Both the position numbers and the translations under genes were made by a program. From contig NZ_SRSF01000002.1 of NCBI RefSeq assembly GCF_004803465.1, forward strand, positions 186,001 to 250,000: a stretch of 64,000 bases of DNA, in the 5' to 3' direction. Position 1 is the first letter of the stretch. Each line of letters starts with the position of its first letter. Below the pieces are notes generated by a model. That model did not search any database. It was not told the origin of the DNA and saw only the letters and a program-made list of their open reading frames with translations. Positions 49,033-57,506 of this stretch are shown piece after piece. The stretch comes from Neolewinella litorea. Its GTDB lineage: Bacteria; Bacteroidota; Bacteroidia; Chitinophagales; Saprospiraceae.

Positions 49033-50007
49033 ATGACAGCTCACTCCAGTGCACCCGTGATCGAGGTCCGGAACGTTCGCAAGACCTACGGCGAAAAAGT
49101 TGCCGTCGACGATGTATCCTTCGCCATGCCGCCGGATGCGATCCTGGGCTTACTCGGCCCCAACGGTGCCGGTAAGACAAGCCTGATCCGCATGATCACG
49201 ACCATCACGGCCCCCGACAGCGGAACGATCTACTTCTCCGGGGCACCCCTGAGCGGTTACCACCCCACCCAGATTGGCTACCTGCCGGAGGAGCGGGGAT
49301 TGTACAAGTCCATGTACGTAGGCGAGCAACTACTTTACCTGGGCCAGCTCAAGGGCATGAGTGCGCGCGACGCCGAAGACCGCGCCCGCGAATGGCTCGC
49401 CAAGTTTGAGCTCGGAGGGCACTGGAAGAAAAAGGTGGAAGAGCTCAGCAAGGGGATGCAGCAGCAGGTACAGTTCATCGCCACCGTGCTGCACGACCCG
49501 AAACTGCTGATCCTTGACGAACCATTCAGCGGACTCGACCCCGTGAACGCCAACCGGATGCGGGCCGAGATCCTGCGCTTGCACGCGCAGGGCACCGCCG
49601 TGATCTTCAGCACCCACCGCATGGAACAGGTGGAGGAACTCTGCGAATACATCGTGCTCATTGACCAGGGTCGGAACATCCTGCAGGGCAAAGTGCGCGA
49701 GATCCGTCGGGAATTCAACGAGCACCGCTACCGCATCACCTACGCCGGTCAGTTACCCCCCGCCGTGGGCCAGCATCATCACCTGCTGAATCCCACGGTT
49801 TCCACCGTCGACATCAAGCTGCAGCCCGGTGAAGACAGCAACGACCTGCTCCGCAGCCTCCTGAACCTGGGCGTACAAATTCAGGGATTTCAGGAATTGC
49901 TGCCCAGCCTGAATGAGATATTCATCAAGCGGGTGACCCGACTCGACCAATCCACCCCCGAGGAAGCCCTCATGGCCACCCCTTCTTCCGCCCACGCCAA
50001 CCGCTAA
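49033..50007 (+). CDS. ABC transporter ATP-binding protein (NatA-like)
   Basis: 324 residues. Walker A GLLGPNGAGKTSLIRM, Q-loop IGYLPEERGLYKSM, signature ELSKGMQQQVQFI, Walker B LLILDEPFSGLDPVNA and switch His in FSTHRMEQV. The C-terminal extension (about 215-320) is of the DUF4162 kind found in NatA-type exporters. It pairs with the permease starting 4 bp after its stop. Together they form an ABC-2 exporter, possibly for Na+ or lipid/drug-like compounds. Confidence 0.93.
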   Translation: MTAHSSAPVIEVRNVRKTYGEKVAVDDVSFAMPPDAILGLLGPNGAGKTSLIRMITTITAPDSGTIYFSGAPLSGYHPTQIGYLPEERGLYKSMYVGEQLLYLGQLKGMSARDAEDRAREWLAKFELGGHWKKKVEELSKGMQQQVQFIATVLHDPKLLILDEPFSGLDPVNANRMRAEILRLHAQGTAVIFSTHRMEQVEELCEYIVLIDQGRNILQGKVREIRREFNEHRYRITYAGQLPPAVGQHHHLLNPTVSTVDIKLQPGEDSNDLLRSLLNLGVQIQGFQELLPSLNEIFIKRVTRLDQSTPEEALMATPSSAHANR

Positions 50008-50010
50008 CTT

Positions 50011-51333
50011 ATGTCCAACCTCTGGCTCGTCATCCGCCGTGAGTACCTCACCCGCGTCCGCCGCCGTTCCTTCATCCTGGCCACCCTGCTCACCCCTATC
50101 GGACTGGCCCTCTTCGTCGTGATCGCCAACGCGGTCTTCAGCTACGAAAACGACGACGTCAAACGCATCGCGGTCATCGACGACGGCAACCTGTTTAATG
50201 GTGCCCTACCCGACGAAAACGGGCTCTACTTCCGCTTCGTGGATCAGCCGCTGGATGAACTGCGCGAGCACCCCGAGGAAGACCGCGACTTTTCCGGCAT
50301 CCTTGTAGTTCCGGAAGTGGTCAACCCACGCAACCGCAATTTCCGCGTCCAGCTCTTCAGCGACGAAACCCTGAGCATCGACGCCCAGTCGCGCATTAAG
50401 CGCCGGGTAGAGGACGCCCTGCGGGAATACAAGATCGAGGCTCTGGAGATTGACCAAAACACCCTGGCCAGCCTGGATACCGACGTGGACATCAGCGTGC
50501 GCAGCCTCACCGCTACAGCGGAGGGCGAGTCCGACGACCGCAGCATGGCCGCCGCCATCGGGGCCGGGATCGGTACGGTAATGGGTTTCCTGATGTACAT
50601 CTCGGTGTTCGTCTACGGCATGATGGTCATGCGCTCCGTGATGGAGGAAAAGACCAACCGCATCGTGGAGGTGGTCATTTCCTCCGTTCGCCCCTTTACC
50701 CTCCTGCTCGGCAAGATCATCGGGGTCGGCGCCCTCGGGCTCACGCAGGTGCTGGCGTGGATGATCATGATCCCCGGACTCCTCTTTCTGGTGGGCCTCT
50801 TTTTCGGTCTCGACGCCGAGCCCAGCCAGATGCCGAACAGCCCGGACATTGACCCGGAGGAAATGCAGTCCATGGTCGCGAAACTGGCCGGCGGGCTCAC
50901 CGACCTTAACTGGTGGCTTATTCTGCCCTGCTTCATCCTGTACTTCCTGGGGGGCTACTTCATGTACGCGGCCCTCTTCGCAGCCGTCGGCAGTGCCATG
51001 GGCGACGATATGGGCGAGAGCCAGACGCTCACCATTCCCATCACGATTCCGGTCATTCTGGCCTTCTACATTATGATGGCGGCCATCCAGAACCCCAATT
51101 CCAGTCTGGCGGTCTGGTCTTCCATTTTCCCTCTATTCGCCCCCATCGTGATGCCGGCGCGGCTGGCTTTCGATCCGCCGCTCTGGCAGGTCGCGATCAG
51201 TCTGGTTGTGGTCTTCCTTTTTGCCGCGCTGATGGTTTGGATGGCCTCGCGCATCTACCGCATCGGCATCCTCAATTACGGCAAGAAATCCAGCCTCAAG
51301 GACATGGGCCGCTGGATTACCGCCAAGTACTAG
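50011..51333 (+). CDS. ABC transporter permease (NatB-like, ABC-2 type)
   Basis: 440 residues. An N-terminal helix (RRSFILATLLTPIGLALFVVIA) is followed by a large extracytoplasmic loop (about 50-185) and then five to six helices (YISVFVYGMMVMRSVMEEKTNRIVEVVIS, GALGLTQVLAWMIMIPGLLFL). The EEK.NR..E...S motif is typical of NatB/ABC-2 permeases. It shares an operon with the ATPase. Its stop overlaps the stop of the convergent YkoF-like gene at CTAG (51330-51333). Confidence 0.92.
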   Translation: MSNLWLVIRREYLTRVRRRSFILATLLTPIGLALFVVIANAVFSYENDDVKRIAVIDDGNLFNGALPDENGLYFRFVDQPLDELREHPEEDRDFSGILVVPEVVNPRNRNFRVQLFSDETLSIDAQSRIKRRVEDALREYKIEALEIDQNTLASLDTDVDISVRSLTATAEGESDDRSMAAAIGAGIGTVMGFLMYISVFVYGMMVMRSVMEEKTNRIVEVVISSVRPFTLLLGKIIGVGALGLTQVLAWMIMIPGLLFLVGLFFGLDAEPSQMPNSPDIDPEEMQSMVAKLAGGLTDLNWWLILPCFILYFLGGYFMYAALFAAVGSAMGDDMGESQTLTIPITIPVILAFYIMMAAIQNPNSSLAVWSSIFPLFAPIVMPARLAFDPPLWQVAISLVVVFLFAALMVWMASRIYRIGILNYGKKSSLKDMGRWITAKY

Positions 51334-51593
51334 ATCTCCACCCGCTCGCCGGGCGCAATGGCCACGTTAAGGATCTTGATCACGAAGGAACAGGCGGCGT
51401 CACCGGCCAAGGTGGGGCGCATCGCCTCGGTAAGTGCCCGCATTACGACATCGTAGTCGCCCGTCAGCTGAGTACTTAGGGGGTTGGTGGCTACTTCTAT
51501 GCCACCGTCCTGCAGTCGCTTGATAAAGTCGATGATCACCGGTTTATAGTCGGGCGTCAGTGGATAAAGGGAGAGTTCTACGGCTACGTTCAT
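51330..51593 (-). CDS. Small YkoF/MTH1187-like protein (thiamine-precursor-binding family)
   Basis: 87 residues (MNVAVELSLYPLTPDYKPVI, RLQDGGIEVATNPLSTQLTG, DYDVVMRALTEAM) matching the small alpha-beta fold of the YkoF/MTH1187 group, some of which bind thiamine or its pyrimidine precursor. Function here is a family guess. It lies at the 3' end of the minus-strand cluster downstream of the receptor remnant. A GCACCCGCG motif (minus strand, 51601-51609) is immediately upstream of its ATG. Confidence 0.65.
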   Translation of the reverse strand: MNVAVELSLYPLTPDYKPVIIDFIKRLQDGGIEVATNPLSTQLTGDYDVVMRALTEAMRPTLAGDAACSFVIKILNVAIAPGERVEI

Positions 51594-51617
51594 GGGCGGG
51601 TTCGCGGGTGCAATGGC

Positions 51618-51840
51618 TTACGGTAAAAACGTAAATTTATAGGCTAGGGAGAGAATGGGCGCCCCGAAGATGGATAACCGGTAAGCCGCGAAGGGACTGC
51701 CCTGAAAAATGCCCAGCGGCTGCGTATTCGCGTCCTTGGGCTGAAAGAATACGTAGTAGGCGTCGTCCCGGCCAAACGGCGAGGACGCGGTGACCCTCCC
51801 CGCTCAGGTTGAACAGGTTACCGATCAGGGAAACGGGCAT
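51618..51840 (-). pseudogene. Remnant of a TonB-dependent receptor or related barrel C-terminus, frameshifted
   Basis: From an ATG at 51840 the first frame reads MPVSLIGNLFNLSGEG. After the G-rich stretch GGGGAGGG the barrel-like sequence continues one base out of frame as VTASSPFGRDDAYYVFF, then QPKDANTQPLGIFQGSPFAA, and ends in ILSLAYKFTFLP with a TAA at 51618. The length, 223 bp, equals 74 codons plus one base, consistent with a single-base insertion. The aromatic beta-strand ending is typical of TonB-dependent receptors. Only about 73 residues remain, so most of the gene is missing. It sits directly after the mbnP-like gene, where a receptor gene is often found. Confidence 0.5.
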
Positions 51841-51856
51841 GGTCGGCTACCATTCC

Positions 51857-52669
51857 TTACTGCGAAAGGCCCACGGGAATGAGAAAGTCCACCGGCTGGT
51901 TGAGGTCCGCGGCCACGCTGGCGGAGTCGGCCGCCAGATCGATATCTCCAAGAAGATCCGCCAGACGCGCGTCGAGGTCGATGCGCAGATTAAAGCCCCG
52001 CAGCGGCTCGAGGTCTTGTCCAAAATCCAGCACGAAGGGTTGGCTGCCGAAGGAACTTACCGAGAGGGTATCGCCGCCGGGTTCCAGGGTGTACTCCAGG
52101 CGGGCCTGCACGTAGCCGCGCCCATCGCGGAAATTCAGGCGCCCGGGTTGGGTGCGCAGGGCATCCCCGGAGGGTGCGCTGGCCGGCACCACCGGTCGGT
52201 AGCGATCGGGCAGTCCGTAGGTGCCGCCCAGCCCGTTGACCGAGGCCGCACCGATCTGCAGCGCGCCGACCATCGTGGTGGCCGTTGCCGCCGATGCGAG
52301 CAGGTAATTGCCGTTGACGACTGAGGTGAGAGTATCGGTTCCATTTAAGACGCGCACCTCCACCGGCCGGACCGGGGTGGGCAGGTCGCCCTCAGACGAG
52401 AGCAACACCAGGTCTCCCAGATAGTAGCGGAAGCGGACGATCTGAAAGGGGTTGCCCGCCCCGTCGGTGTAGGTTTGCCCGATGACGATGGTCGTGTCTT
52501 CCCAGGTCGGGCGGATTCGGATCGACAGTTGGGGATAGGTGCAGCAGTCGGGACAGGCCACATCGGCCCGCAGTTCATAATTCGCGGCGTCGGGGTCCAG
52601 GCACCCTACCCGCTCCTCGTAACAGGCAGACAGCAAACAGGCGAGGCCGGCGGCCAGGAGGAGACGCAT
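51857..52669 (-). CDS. MbnP-like lipoprotein
   Basis: 270 residues. Lipobox in LLLAAGLACLLSACYEE, then CLDPDAANYELRADVACPDCC and beta-rich sequence typical of the MbnP family (QIVRFRYYLGDLVLLSS, PVEVRVLNGTDTLTS, QPFVLDFGQDLEPLRG). MbnP proteins are linked to copper handling, usually next to MbnH-like di-heme enzymes and TonB receptors, which here are missing or decayed. The ATG at 52669 (MRLLLAAG) is preferred over an upstream TTG because it starts at the signal peptide. It follows cysN after 14 bp on the same strand. Confidence 0.78.
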   Translation of the reverse strand: MRLLLAAGLACLLSACYEERVGCLDPDAANYELRADVACPDCCTYPQLSIRIRPTWEDTTIVIGQTYTDGAGNPFQIVRFRYYLGDLVLLSSEGDLPTPVRPVEVRVLNGTDTLTSVVNGNYLLASAATATTMVGALQIGAASVNGLGGTYGLPDRYRPVVPASAPSGDALRTQPGRLNFRDGRGYVQARLEYTLEPGGDTLSVSSFGSQPFVLDFGQDLEPLRGFNLRIDLDARLADLLGDIDLAADSASVAADLNQPVDFLIPVGLSQ

Positions 52670-52683
52670 AGTACTGATTTTGC

Positions 52684-53946
52684 TCAAATGATCATCCCCG
52701 CGGCGACCGTTTCGTTGGTCTGTTCGTCCACCAGGATAATGGATCCCGTGATGCGATTTTTACGGTAGGGGTCGGTCAGCAGGGGGGCCGTGGTGCGGAG
52801 CAGGACGCGGCAGATGTCGTTCATCTTGATCTCCTTGTTCTCCTCGTCCCGGTGCAGGGTGTTGATGTCCAGGCGGTAGCGCACGTCCTTGATGATGCAG
52901 CGGGCCTCCTGGGTGGTGTGCATGATCGCGTACTTGCCACGGGGCTGTAGCGGCCGTTCGTTAAACCAGCAGAGCATGACCTCCACGTCCTGGGTCACGT
53001 CGGGCTGGTTGTTGGGCCGCACGATCATATCGCCACGACTGATGTCGATGTCATCCTCCAGAAGCAGGGTGACGGACATCGGGGGAAAGGCCTCCTCAAG
53101 TTCTCCGTCGTAGGAATCGATCTTGGCGATGCGGGAGGAAAATCCGCTGGGCAGGACGACCACCTCATCGCCTTTCTTGAAGACGCCCCCGGCGATGCGG
53201 CCGGCGTAACCGCGGTAATCGTGGTATTCGTCGCTGTAGGGCCGGATGACGGTCTGTACCGGCAAACGGCAATCGATGAAATTGTTATCGCTGCCGATGT
53301 GAACGTTTTCCAGGGCGTAGAGCAGGGTGCTGCCGCCGTACCAGTCCATGTTGGTACTGCGGTCCACCACGTTGTCGCCGAGGAGGGCCGACATAGGGAT
53401 AAAGTCGACGTCCTTGACGTCCAGGCGGTGGCTGAAGGCGCTGAAATCGTCCTTGATGCGGTTGTACGCTTCTTCATTGAAATCAACCAGGTCCATCTTG
53501 TTGATGCAGACGATCAGGTGGGGGATCTGCAGCAGGGAGGCAATAAAGGCGTGCCGCCGGGTTTGCTCTACTACCCCTTTGCGGGCATCTACCAGAATCA
53601 GGGCCACGTTGGCGGTGGAGGCGCCGGTGACCATGTTGCGGGTGTACTGGATGTGTCCGGGGGTATCGGCGATGATGAACTTCCGCTTGGGGGTTGCGAA
53701 GTAACGGTAGGCCACGTCAATGGTGATTCCCTGTTCGCGTTCGGCCTTGAGCCCGTCGGTGAGCAGGGCGAGGTTGACACCCTCTTCCCCACGCTTTGCG
53801 CTGGTCTGAGAGATGGCCTCGTACTGGTCCTCGAAGATGGACTTCGAATCGTACAGCAGGCGCCCGATGAGGGTAGATTTACCGTCATCGACCGATCCGG
53901 CGGTGGTGAAGCGAAGCAGCTCGGTATGCGCTAGAGAATTGACCAT
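52684..53946 (-). CDS. cysN: Sulfate adenylyltransferase subunit CysN
   Basis: 420 residues, an EF-Tu-like GTPase: P-loop TTAGSVDDGKSTLIGRLLYDS, G2/G3 with EREQGITIDVAYRYF and DTPGHIQYTRNM, G4 NKMD. Two beta-barrel domains follow. GTP hydrolysis by CysN drives formation of adenosine 5'-phosphosulfate by CysD. The length ends with the barrels, so no CysC kinase is fused; a separate cysC is present at 54940. It is in the cysC-cysD-cysN order with an 88-bp gap after cysD. Confidence 0.95.
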   Translation of the reverse strand: MVNSLAHTELLRFTTAGSVDDGKSTLIGRLLYDSKSIFEDQYEAISQTSAKRGEEGVNLALLTDGLKAEREQGITIDVAYRYFATPKRKFIIADTPGHIQYTRNMVTGASTANVALILVDARKGVVEQTRRHAFIASLLQIPHLIVCINKMDLVDFNEEAYNRIKDDFSAFSHRLDVKDVDFIPMSALLGDNVVDRSTNMDWYGGSTLLYALENVHIGSDNNFIDCRLPVQTVIRPYSDEYHDYRGYAGRIAGGVFKKGDEVVVLPSGFSSRIAKIDSYDGELEEAFPPMSVTLLLEDDIDISRGDMIVRPNNQPDVTQDVEVMLCWFNERPLQPRGKYAIMHTTQEARCIIKDVRYRLDINTLHRDEENKEIKMNDICRVLLRTTAPLLTDPYRKNRITGSIILVDEQTNETVAAGMII

Positions 53947-54034
53947 GAAAATAAAAATTTACGAGAATCGATATACAAAGGGCGCAGTGCGCGGGAACGC
54001 CGGCGCGATCGGTGAAAACGGGGCAGGGGGCCCT

Positions 54035-54943
54035 CTAGAAATACCCCTGTTTTTTGCGGTCTTCCATGGCGGTTTCCGAACGCTTGTCGTCGGCACGTCC
54101 GCCGCGTTCGGTTTGCCGGGCGATGCTGACTTCCGCGATGATGTCTTCCAGGGTTGAAGCCTCGGATTTCCACACACCGGTGCAGGTGATGTCGCCAATG
54201 GTGCGGCAGCGCACGGTCATTTTTTCCAGTTTTTCCTCTGGCCGGCGGGGAAGATATTCGGATTCGGCCAGCAGCATGCCGTCGCGACGGAATACGTTGC
54301 GCTCGTGGGCGAAGTAGAGGCTGGGCAGTTCCACTTCCTCAACCGCCAGGTACTGCCATACGTCGAGTTCCGTCCAGTTGGAGATCGGGAACACGCGGAA
54401 GTGCTCGCCGTATTGCTTGCGGCCGTTGAAGAGGTTCCAGAGTTCGGGGCGCTGGTTCTTGGGGTCCCACTGACCGAACTCGTCGCGGTGGCTAAAGAAT
54501 CGCTCCTTGGCGCGGGCCTTCTCTTCATCGCGGCGGCCACCCCCCAGAGCGGCGTCATACTTTCCTTTTTCGAGCGAGTCGAGCAGCACGGCCGTCTGCA
54601 GGTAGTTGCGGGTGGCGTTGTAGCCCGTTTCCTCGCGGACCATCCCGTTATCTATGGCTTCCTGGACGGAACCGACGATCAGGTTGGCGCCGATGTGGTC
54701 GACCAGCCGGTCGCGGTAGTCGATCGTTTCTTGAAAATTGTGTCCGGTATCGACGTGTAGGAGGGTGAAGGGGATCTTGGCGGGGTAAAAGGCCTTTACG
54801 GCCAGGTGGACCATCAGGATCGAGTCCTTGCCGCCGCTGAACAGCAGCACGGGGTTTTCGAACTGGGCGGCGACTTCACGCAGCACGAAGATGCTCTCGG
54901 ATTCGAGCTCGCGCAGGTGGTTGAGCTGGTAGTTGCTGGTCAT
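54035..54943 (-). CDS. cysD: Sulfate adenylyltransferase subunit CysD
   Basis: 302 residues, a PP-loop ATP pyrophosphatase: VLLFSGGKDSILMVHLAVKAF, HVDTGHNFQE, DAALGGGRRDEEKARAKERFFSHRDEFG and RNVFRRDG. It attaches AMP to sulfate to give adenosine 5'-phosphosulfate together with CysN. The start overlaps the cysC stop by the 4-bp ATGA (54940-54943), a sign of translational coupling. Confidence 0.95.
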   Translation of the reverse strand: MTSNYQLNHLRELESESIFVLREVAAQFENPVLLFSGGKDSILMVHLAVKAFYPAKIPFTLLHVDTGHNFQETIDYRDRLVDHIGANLIVGSVQEAIDNGMVREETGYNATRNYLQTAVLLDSLEKGKYDAALGGGRRDEEKARAKERFFSHRDEFGQWDPKNQRPELWNLFNGRKQYGEHFRVFPISNWTELDVWQYLAVEEVELPSLYFAHERNVFRRDGMLLAESEYLPRRPEEKLEKMTVRCRTIGDITCTGVWKSEASTLEDIIAEVSIARQTERGGRADDKRSETAMEDRKKQGYF

Positions 54944-55524
54944 AGGGGGAGTGCTTCAATGAGTTCGTCGGCGGCTTCCTCGACCGTGAGGTTGGCCGTC
55001 CGCAGTTCCAAAAATGGGTTCTCCGGTGCCTCGTAGGGACTGTCAATACCGGTGAAGTTCTTGATTTCGCCGGCGCGGGCCTTGGCGTACAGCCCTTTGA
55101 CGTCGCGCTGCTCGCAGACCTCCAGGGGGGCGTTGACGTACACTTCCAGGAAATCGTCGTTACCCACGATGTCGGCCACCGTGGCGCGCATCTCCCGGGT
55201 AGGACTAACGAAGGAGCACAGGACCACCGCGCCGGTATCGGCAAACAGCTTGGCAACTTCCGCGACGCGGCGGGTGTTTTCGGCGCGGTCCTCGAGGCTG
55301 AAGCCGAGGTTACCGTTGAGGCCGTCGCGCACGTTATCGCCGTCGAGCACCCTGACCAACACACCGCGCTCGAACAGCTTGCGTTCGGCAGCGGCGGCGA
55401 TGGTGCTTTTTCCGCTGCCCGACAGGCCGGTGAGCCAAACCACCGCGCCGCGGTGGCCGTGGGCGGCTTCCCGCTCCTCGCGTTGTACCAGTTGGTCGTG
55501 TATGGGGTGAATATTATCGGCCAT
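54940..55524 (-). CDS. cysC: Adenylylsulfate kinase CysC
   Basis: 194 residues. P-loop GLSGSGKSTIAAAAERKL, VLVRVLDGDNVRDGLNGNLGFS, and SFVSPTREMRATV are those of APS kinases, which make PAPS from APS. PAPS serves sulfotransferases or assimilation through PAPS reductase; neither is in the window. It is the first gene of the minus-strand cluster and has a perfect -7 element upstream. Confidence 0.94.
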   Translation of the reverse strand: MADNIHPIHDQLVQREEREAAHGHRGAVVWLTGLSGSGKSTIAAAAERKLFERGVLVRVLDGDNVRDGLNGNLGFSLEDRAENTRRVAEVAKLFADTGAVVLCSFVSPTREMRATVADIVGNDDFLEVYVNAPLEVCEQRDVKGLYAKARAGEIKNFTGIDSPYEAPENPFLELRTANLTVEEAADELIEALPL

Positions 55525-55540
55525 ATCTTGGATTAGGCCG

Positions 55541-55548
55541 CAAAGATA
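55541..55548 (-). promoter_or_regulatory. Perfect -7 element (TATCTTTG) of the cys cluster
   Basis: An exact match to TAnnTTTG on the minus strand, 16 nt upstream of the cysC ATG at 55524. Confidence 0.55.
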
Positions 55549-55618
55549 GGGCTACCCCCAGCTTCGAGGGTACCGTTTTGCTAGGTTTAAGCAGGATGAA
55601 ACGTTCATATAAAACACT

Positions 55619-56293
55619 TTACACGTAGGCTATCGGGTTGGGCGCAATGGCCTTCAACTCGCGAATGACCCCAGCGGGATCTTCGGCTCCAAACACCGCG
55701 CTGCCCGCCACGAGCACCCGGGCGCCGGCCTCCAGCACCTTCTGGGCGTTCTGCAGGCCGATGCCGCCATCTACCTCAATGATTGCCCGGGCGTTGCGCA
55801 CCGTGATGAGCTCTGCGGTCTGCCGCACCTTCTGCAGGCTGTGGTAGATGAACTTCTGGCCGCCAAAGCCCGGGTTAACCGTCATGATCAGCACGAGGTC
55901 CAAGTCCTCGATCACGTTCTCCAGGATACTGACGGGGGTATGCGGGTTCAGGGCCACGCCGGCCTTGGCACCGGATTCCTTGATCATCTGGACGACGCGG
56001 TGGAGATGGGTACAGGCTTCGGCGTGTACCGTGATCCCGTTGGCGCCGGCCCGGGCGAAACTGTCGATGTAGCGTGCCGGGTCGTCAATCATCAGGTGTA
56101 CGTCGACGTACTTCTTGGCCTCCGCCGCTATCTGCTCGATGATGAATTGACCGAACGAGATGTTGGGCACGAAACTGCCGTCCATCACGTCGAGATGGAA
56201 CCAGTCCGCCTCCGAGGTATTCACCAGTTCAATCGCTTGGTCGAGGCGGCGGAAATCGGCGGCAAGCAGGGAAGGAGCAACGAGGTGTGCCAT
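55619..56293 (-). CDS. rpe: Ribulose-phosphate 3-epimerase
   Basis: 224 residues of the ribulose-phosphate-binding barrel: VAPSLLAADF, HLDVMDGSFVPNISFG (metal and catalytic Asp), VDVHLMIDDP, TVNPGFGGQKFI and IEVDGGIGLQNA. It interconverts ribulose 5-phosphate and xylulose 5-phosphate in the pentose phosphate pathway. The ATG at 56293 fits the family; a -7-like TACATTTA is at 56320-56327 on the minus strand. Confidence 0.95.
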   Translation of the reverse strand: MAHLVAPSLLAADFRRLDQAIELVNTSEADWFHLDVMDGSFVPNISFGQFIIEQIAAEAKKYVDVHLMIDDPARYIDSFARAGANGITVHAEACTHLHRVVQMIKESGAKAGVALNPHTPVSILENVIEDLDLVLIMTVNPGFGGQKFIYHSLQKVRQTAELITVRNARAIIEVDGGIGLQNAQKVLEAGARVLVAGSAVFGAEDPAGVIRELKAIAPNPIAYV

Positions 56294-56368
56294 AAATGGG
56301 GTTTTAAATCTGAGGGACGTAAATGTAACCACGGCGTGCGTCGGAAACCGGGAATCTACGCGTCAAAA

Positions 56369-56391
56369 TGGCAGACGTCCGACGTCTGCCA
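56369..56391. repeat. 23-bp perfect palindrome with 1-nt centre
   Basis: Arms TGGCAGACGTC and its reverse complement GACGTCTGCCA flank a single C, in the divergent gap between rpe and the DUF2279 gene. It could be a REP-like element or an operator. No second copy is noticed in the window. Confidence 0.8.
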
Positions 56392-56456
56392 GAATGACAG
56401 TCTCCGCCGCCATGCTAAAATCCCTCCCCGATACGTTATCCCCCAAGCCCATTCCT

Positions 56457-57482
56457 ATGAAGCGAGCCCTACCCCTATTGCTCTGCCTGCTGTTCCTGGC
56501 ACCCGCGTGCAACGCCCTGCTGTCTCAGACGGACGGCCGGCAGCGCTACGACTACACCCAGCGGGACCCCCTGGCCGAGGTGGCCGAAGATAATTGGTTG
56601 CGGCCCGCGGAAGAGTTCCATGGCGGTCGCTTCTATACCGCAGCGGGCATCGGTGCCGGCGCGTACGCGGCCTTCGGGGTCGGGCTCTACTCGATCTGGT
56701 ACAAGGGCTACGAGCTGGAAAGCTTCCACACCTTCAACGACTGGCCGGAGTGGGAACAGATGGACAAGGCCGGCCACCTGTTTACCGCCTATTTTTTCAA
56801 CCGGACGGCCTTTGCCGGACTACGCTGGACGGGCCTCAAACGACCCGCCGCCCGCTACACCGCTCTCGGCGTGGCCAACCTGCTGCAGGCAACCATTGAA
56901 ACCATGGACGGCTTCTCCTCCAACTGGGGTTTCAGCCTGAGCGACATGGGCGCCAACCTCGCCGGCAGCCTGGTATTTACCGCGCAGGACGCGCTCTGGC
57001 GAGAGCAGCGGATTCTGCTCAAAGTGTCGAATGATTTTCGACCGCCACCCGATATAGTAGTTGAACATCCATCTGGAGCATCCTCAAATTTAGGTAACAT
57101 CAGTCGTCTGCGATTTGGGTCATCTGTTGCCGAGCGGTACCTGAAAGATTACAATGCGCAAACGATCTGGGCCTCGATTAATATAGCCTCCATTGTTCAG
57201 GCACACACCCTCCCCCCCTGGTTAAATATTGCCGTTGGTTATGGAGTTGAGGATGTGTATGGCGCCTATGGGAATGTCTGGCGGGAGAACGGTGTGGGCT
57301 TCGGCTATCGTACGGGCGACCGCCGCCGCCAGTGGTTCCTCAGTCCGGACATCTACCTCAGCCGCATCCCCACCCGCAAGCGGTGGGTACGCCTCGCGCT
57401 CGGCATCCTCGATTTTGTGAAAGTACCCGCCCCGGCCCTCGAGTACAGCCGCGGCCGCTTTTACGGTCACTGGATCATGTGA
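56457..57482 (+). CDS. DUF2279 family lipoprotein (YfiM-like)
   Basis: 341 residues. Lipobox in LLLCLLFLAPACNA. The core motif family is visible: FNDWPEWEQMDKAGHLFTAYFFN, TIETMDGFSSNWGFSLSDMGANLAGSL, and ends FYGHWIM. The family is of unknown function in the envelope of Bacteroidota. The start ATG at 56457 gives the signal peptide. Bases 57001-57250 fall to about 43-50% GC while the flanks are 65-72%, so the middle looks like a recombined patch although the frame is intact. Confidence 0.85.
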   Translation: MKRALPLLLCLLFLAPACNALLSQTDGRQRYDYTQRDPLAEVAEDNWLRPAEEFHGGRFYTAAGIGAGAYAAFGVGLYSIWYKGYELESFHTFNDWPEWEQMDKAGHLFTAYFFNRTAFAGLRWTGLKRPAARYTALGVANLLQATIETMDGFSSNWGFSLSDMGANLAGSLVFTAQDALWREQRILLKVSNDFRPPPDIVVEHPSGASSNLGNISRLRFGSSVAERYLKDYNAQTIWASINIASIVQAHTLPPWLNIAVGYGVEDVYGAYGNVWRENGVGFGYRTGDRRRQWFLSPDIYLSRIPTRKRWVRLALGILDFVKVPAPALEYSRGRFYGHWIM

Positions 57483-57493
57483 GGGCGGTAGCC

Positions 57494-57501
57494 TACCTTG
57501 C
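57494..57501 (+). promoter_or_regulatory. Candidate -7 element (TACCTTGC)
   Basis: Close to the -7 consensus and only 5 nt before the endonuclease ATG. Confidence 0.25.
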
Positions 57502-57506
57502 GTTTC

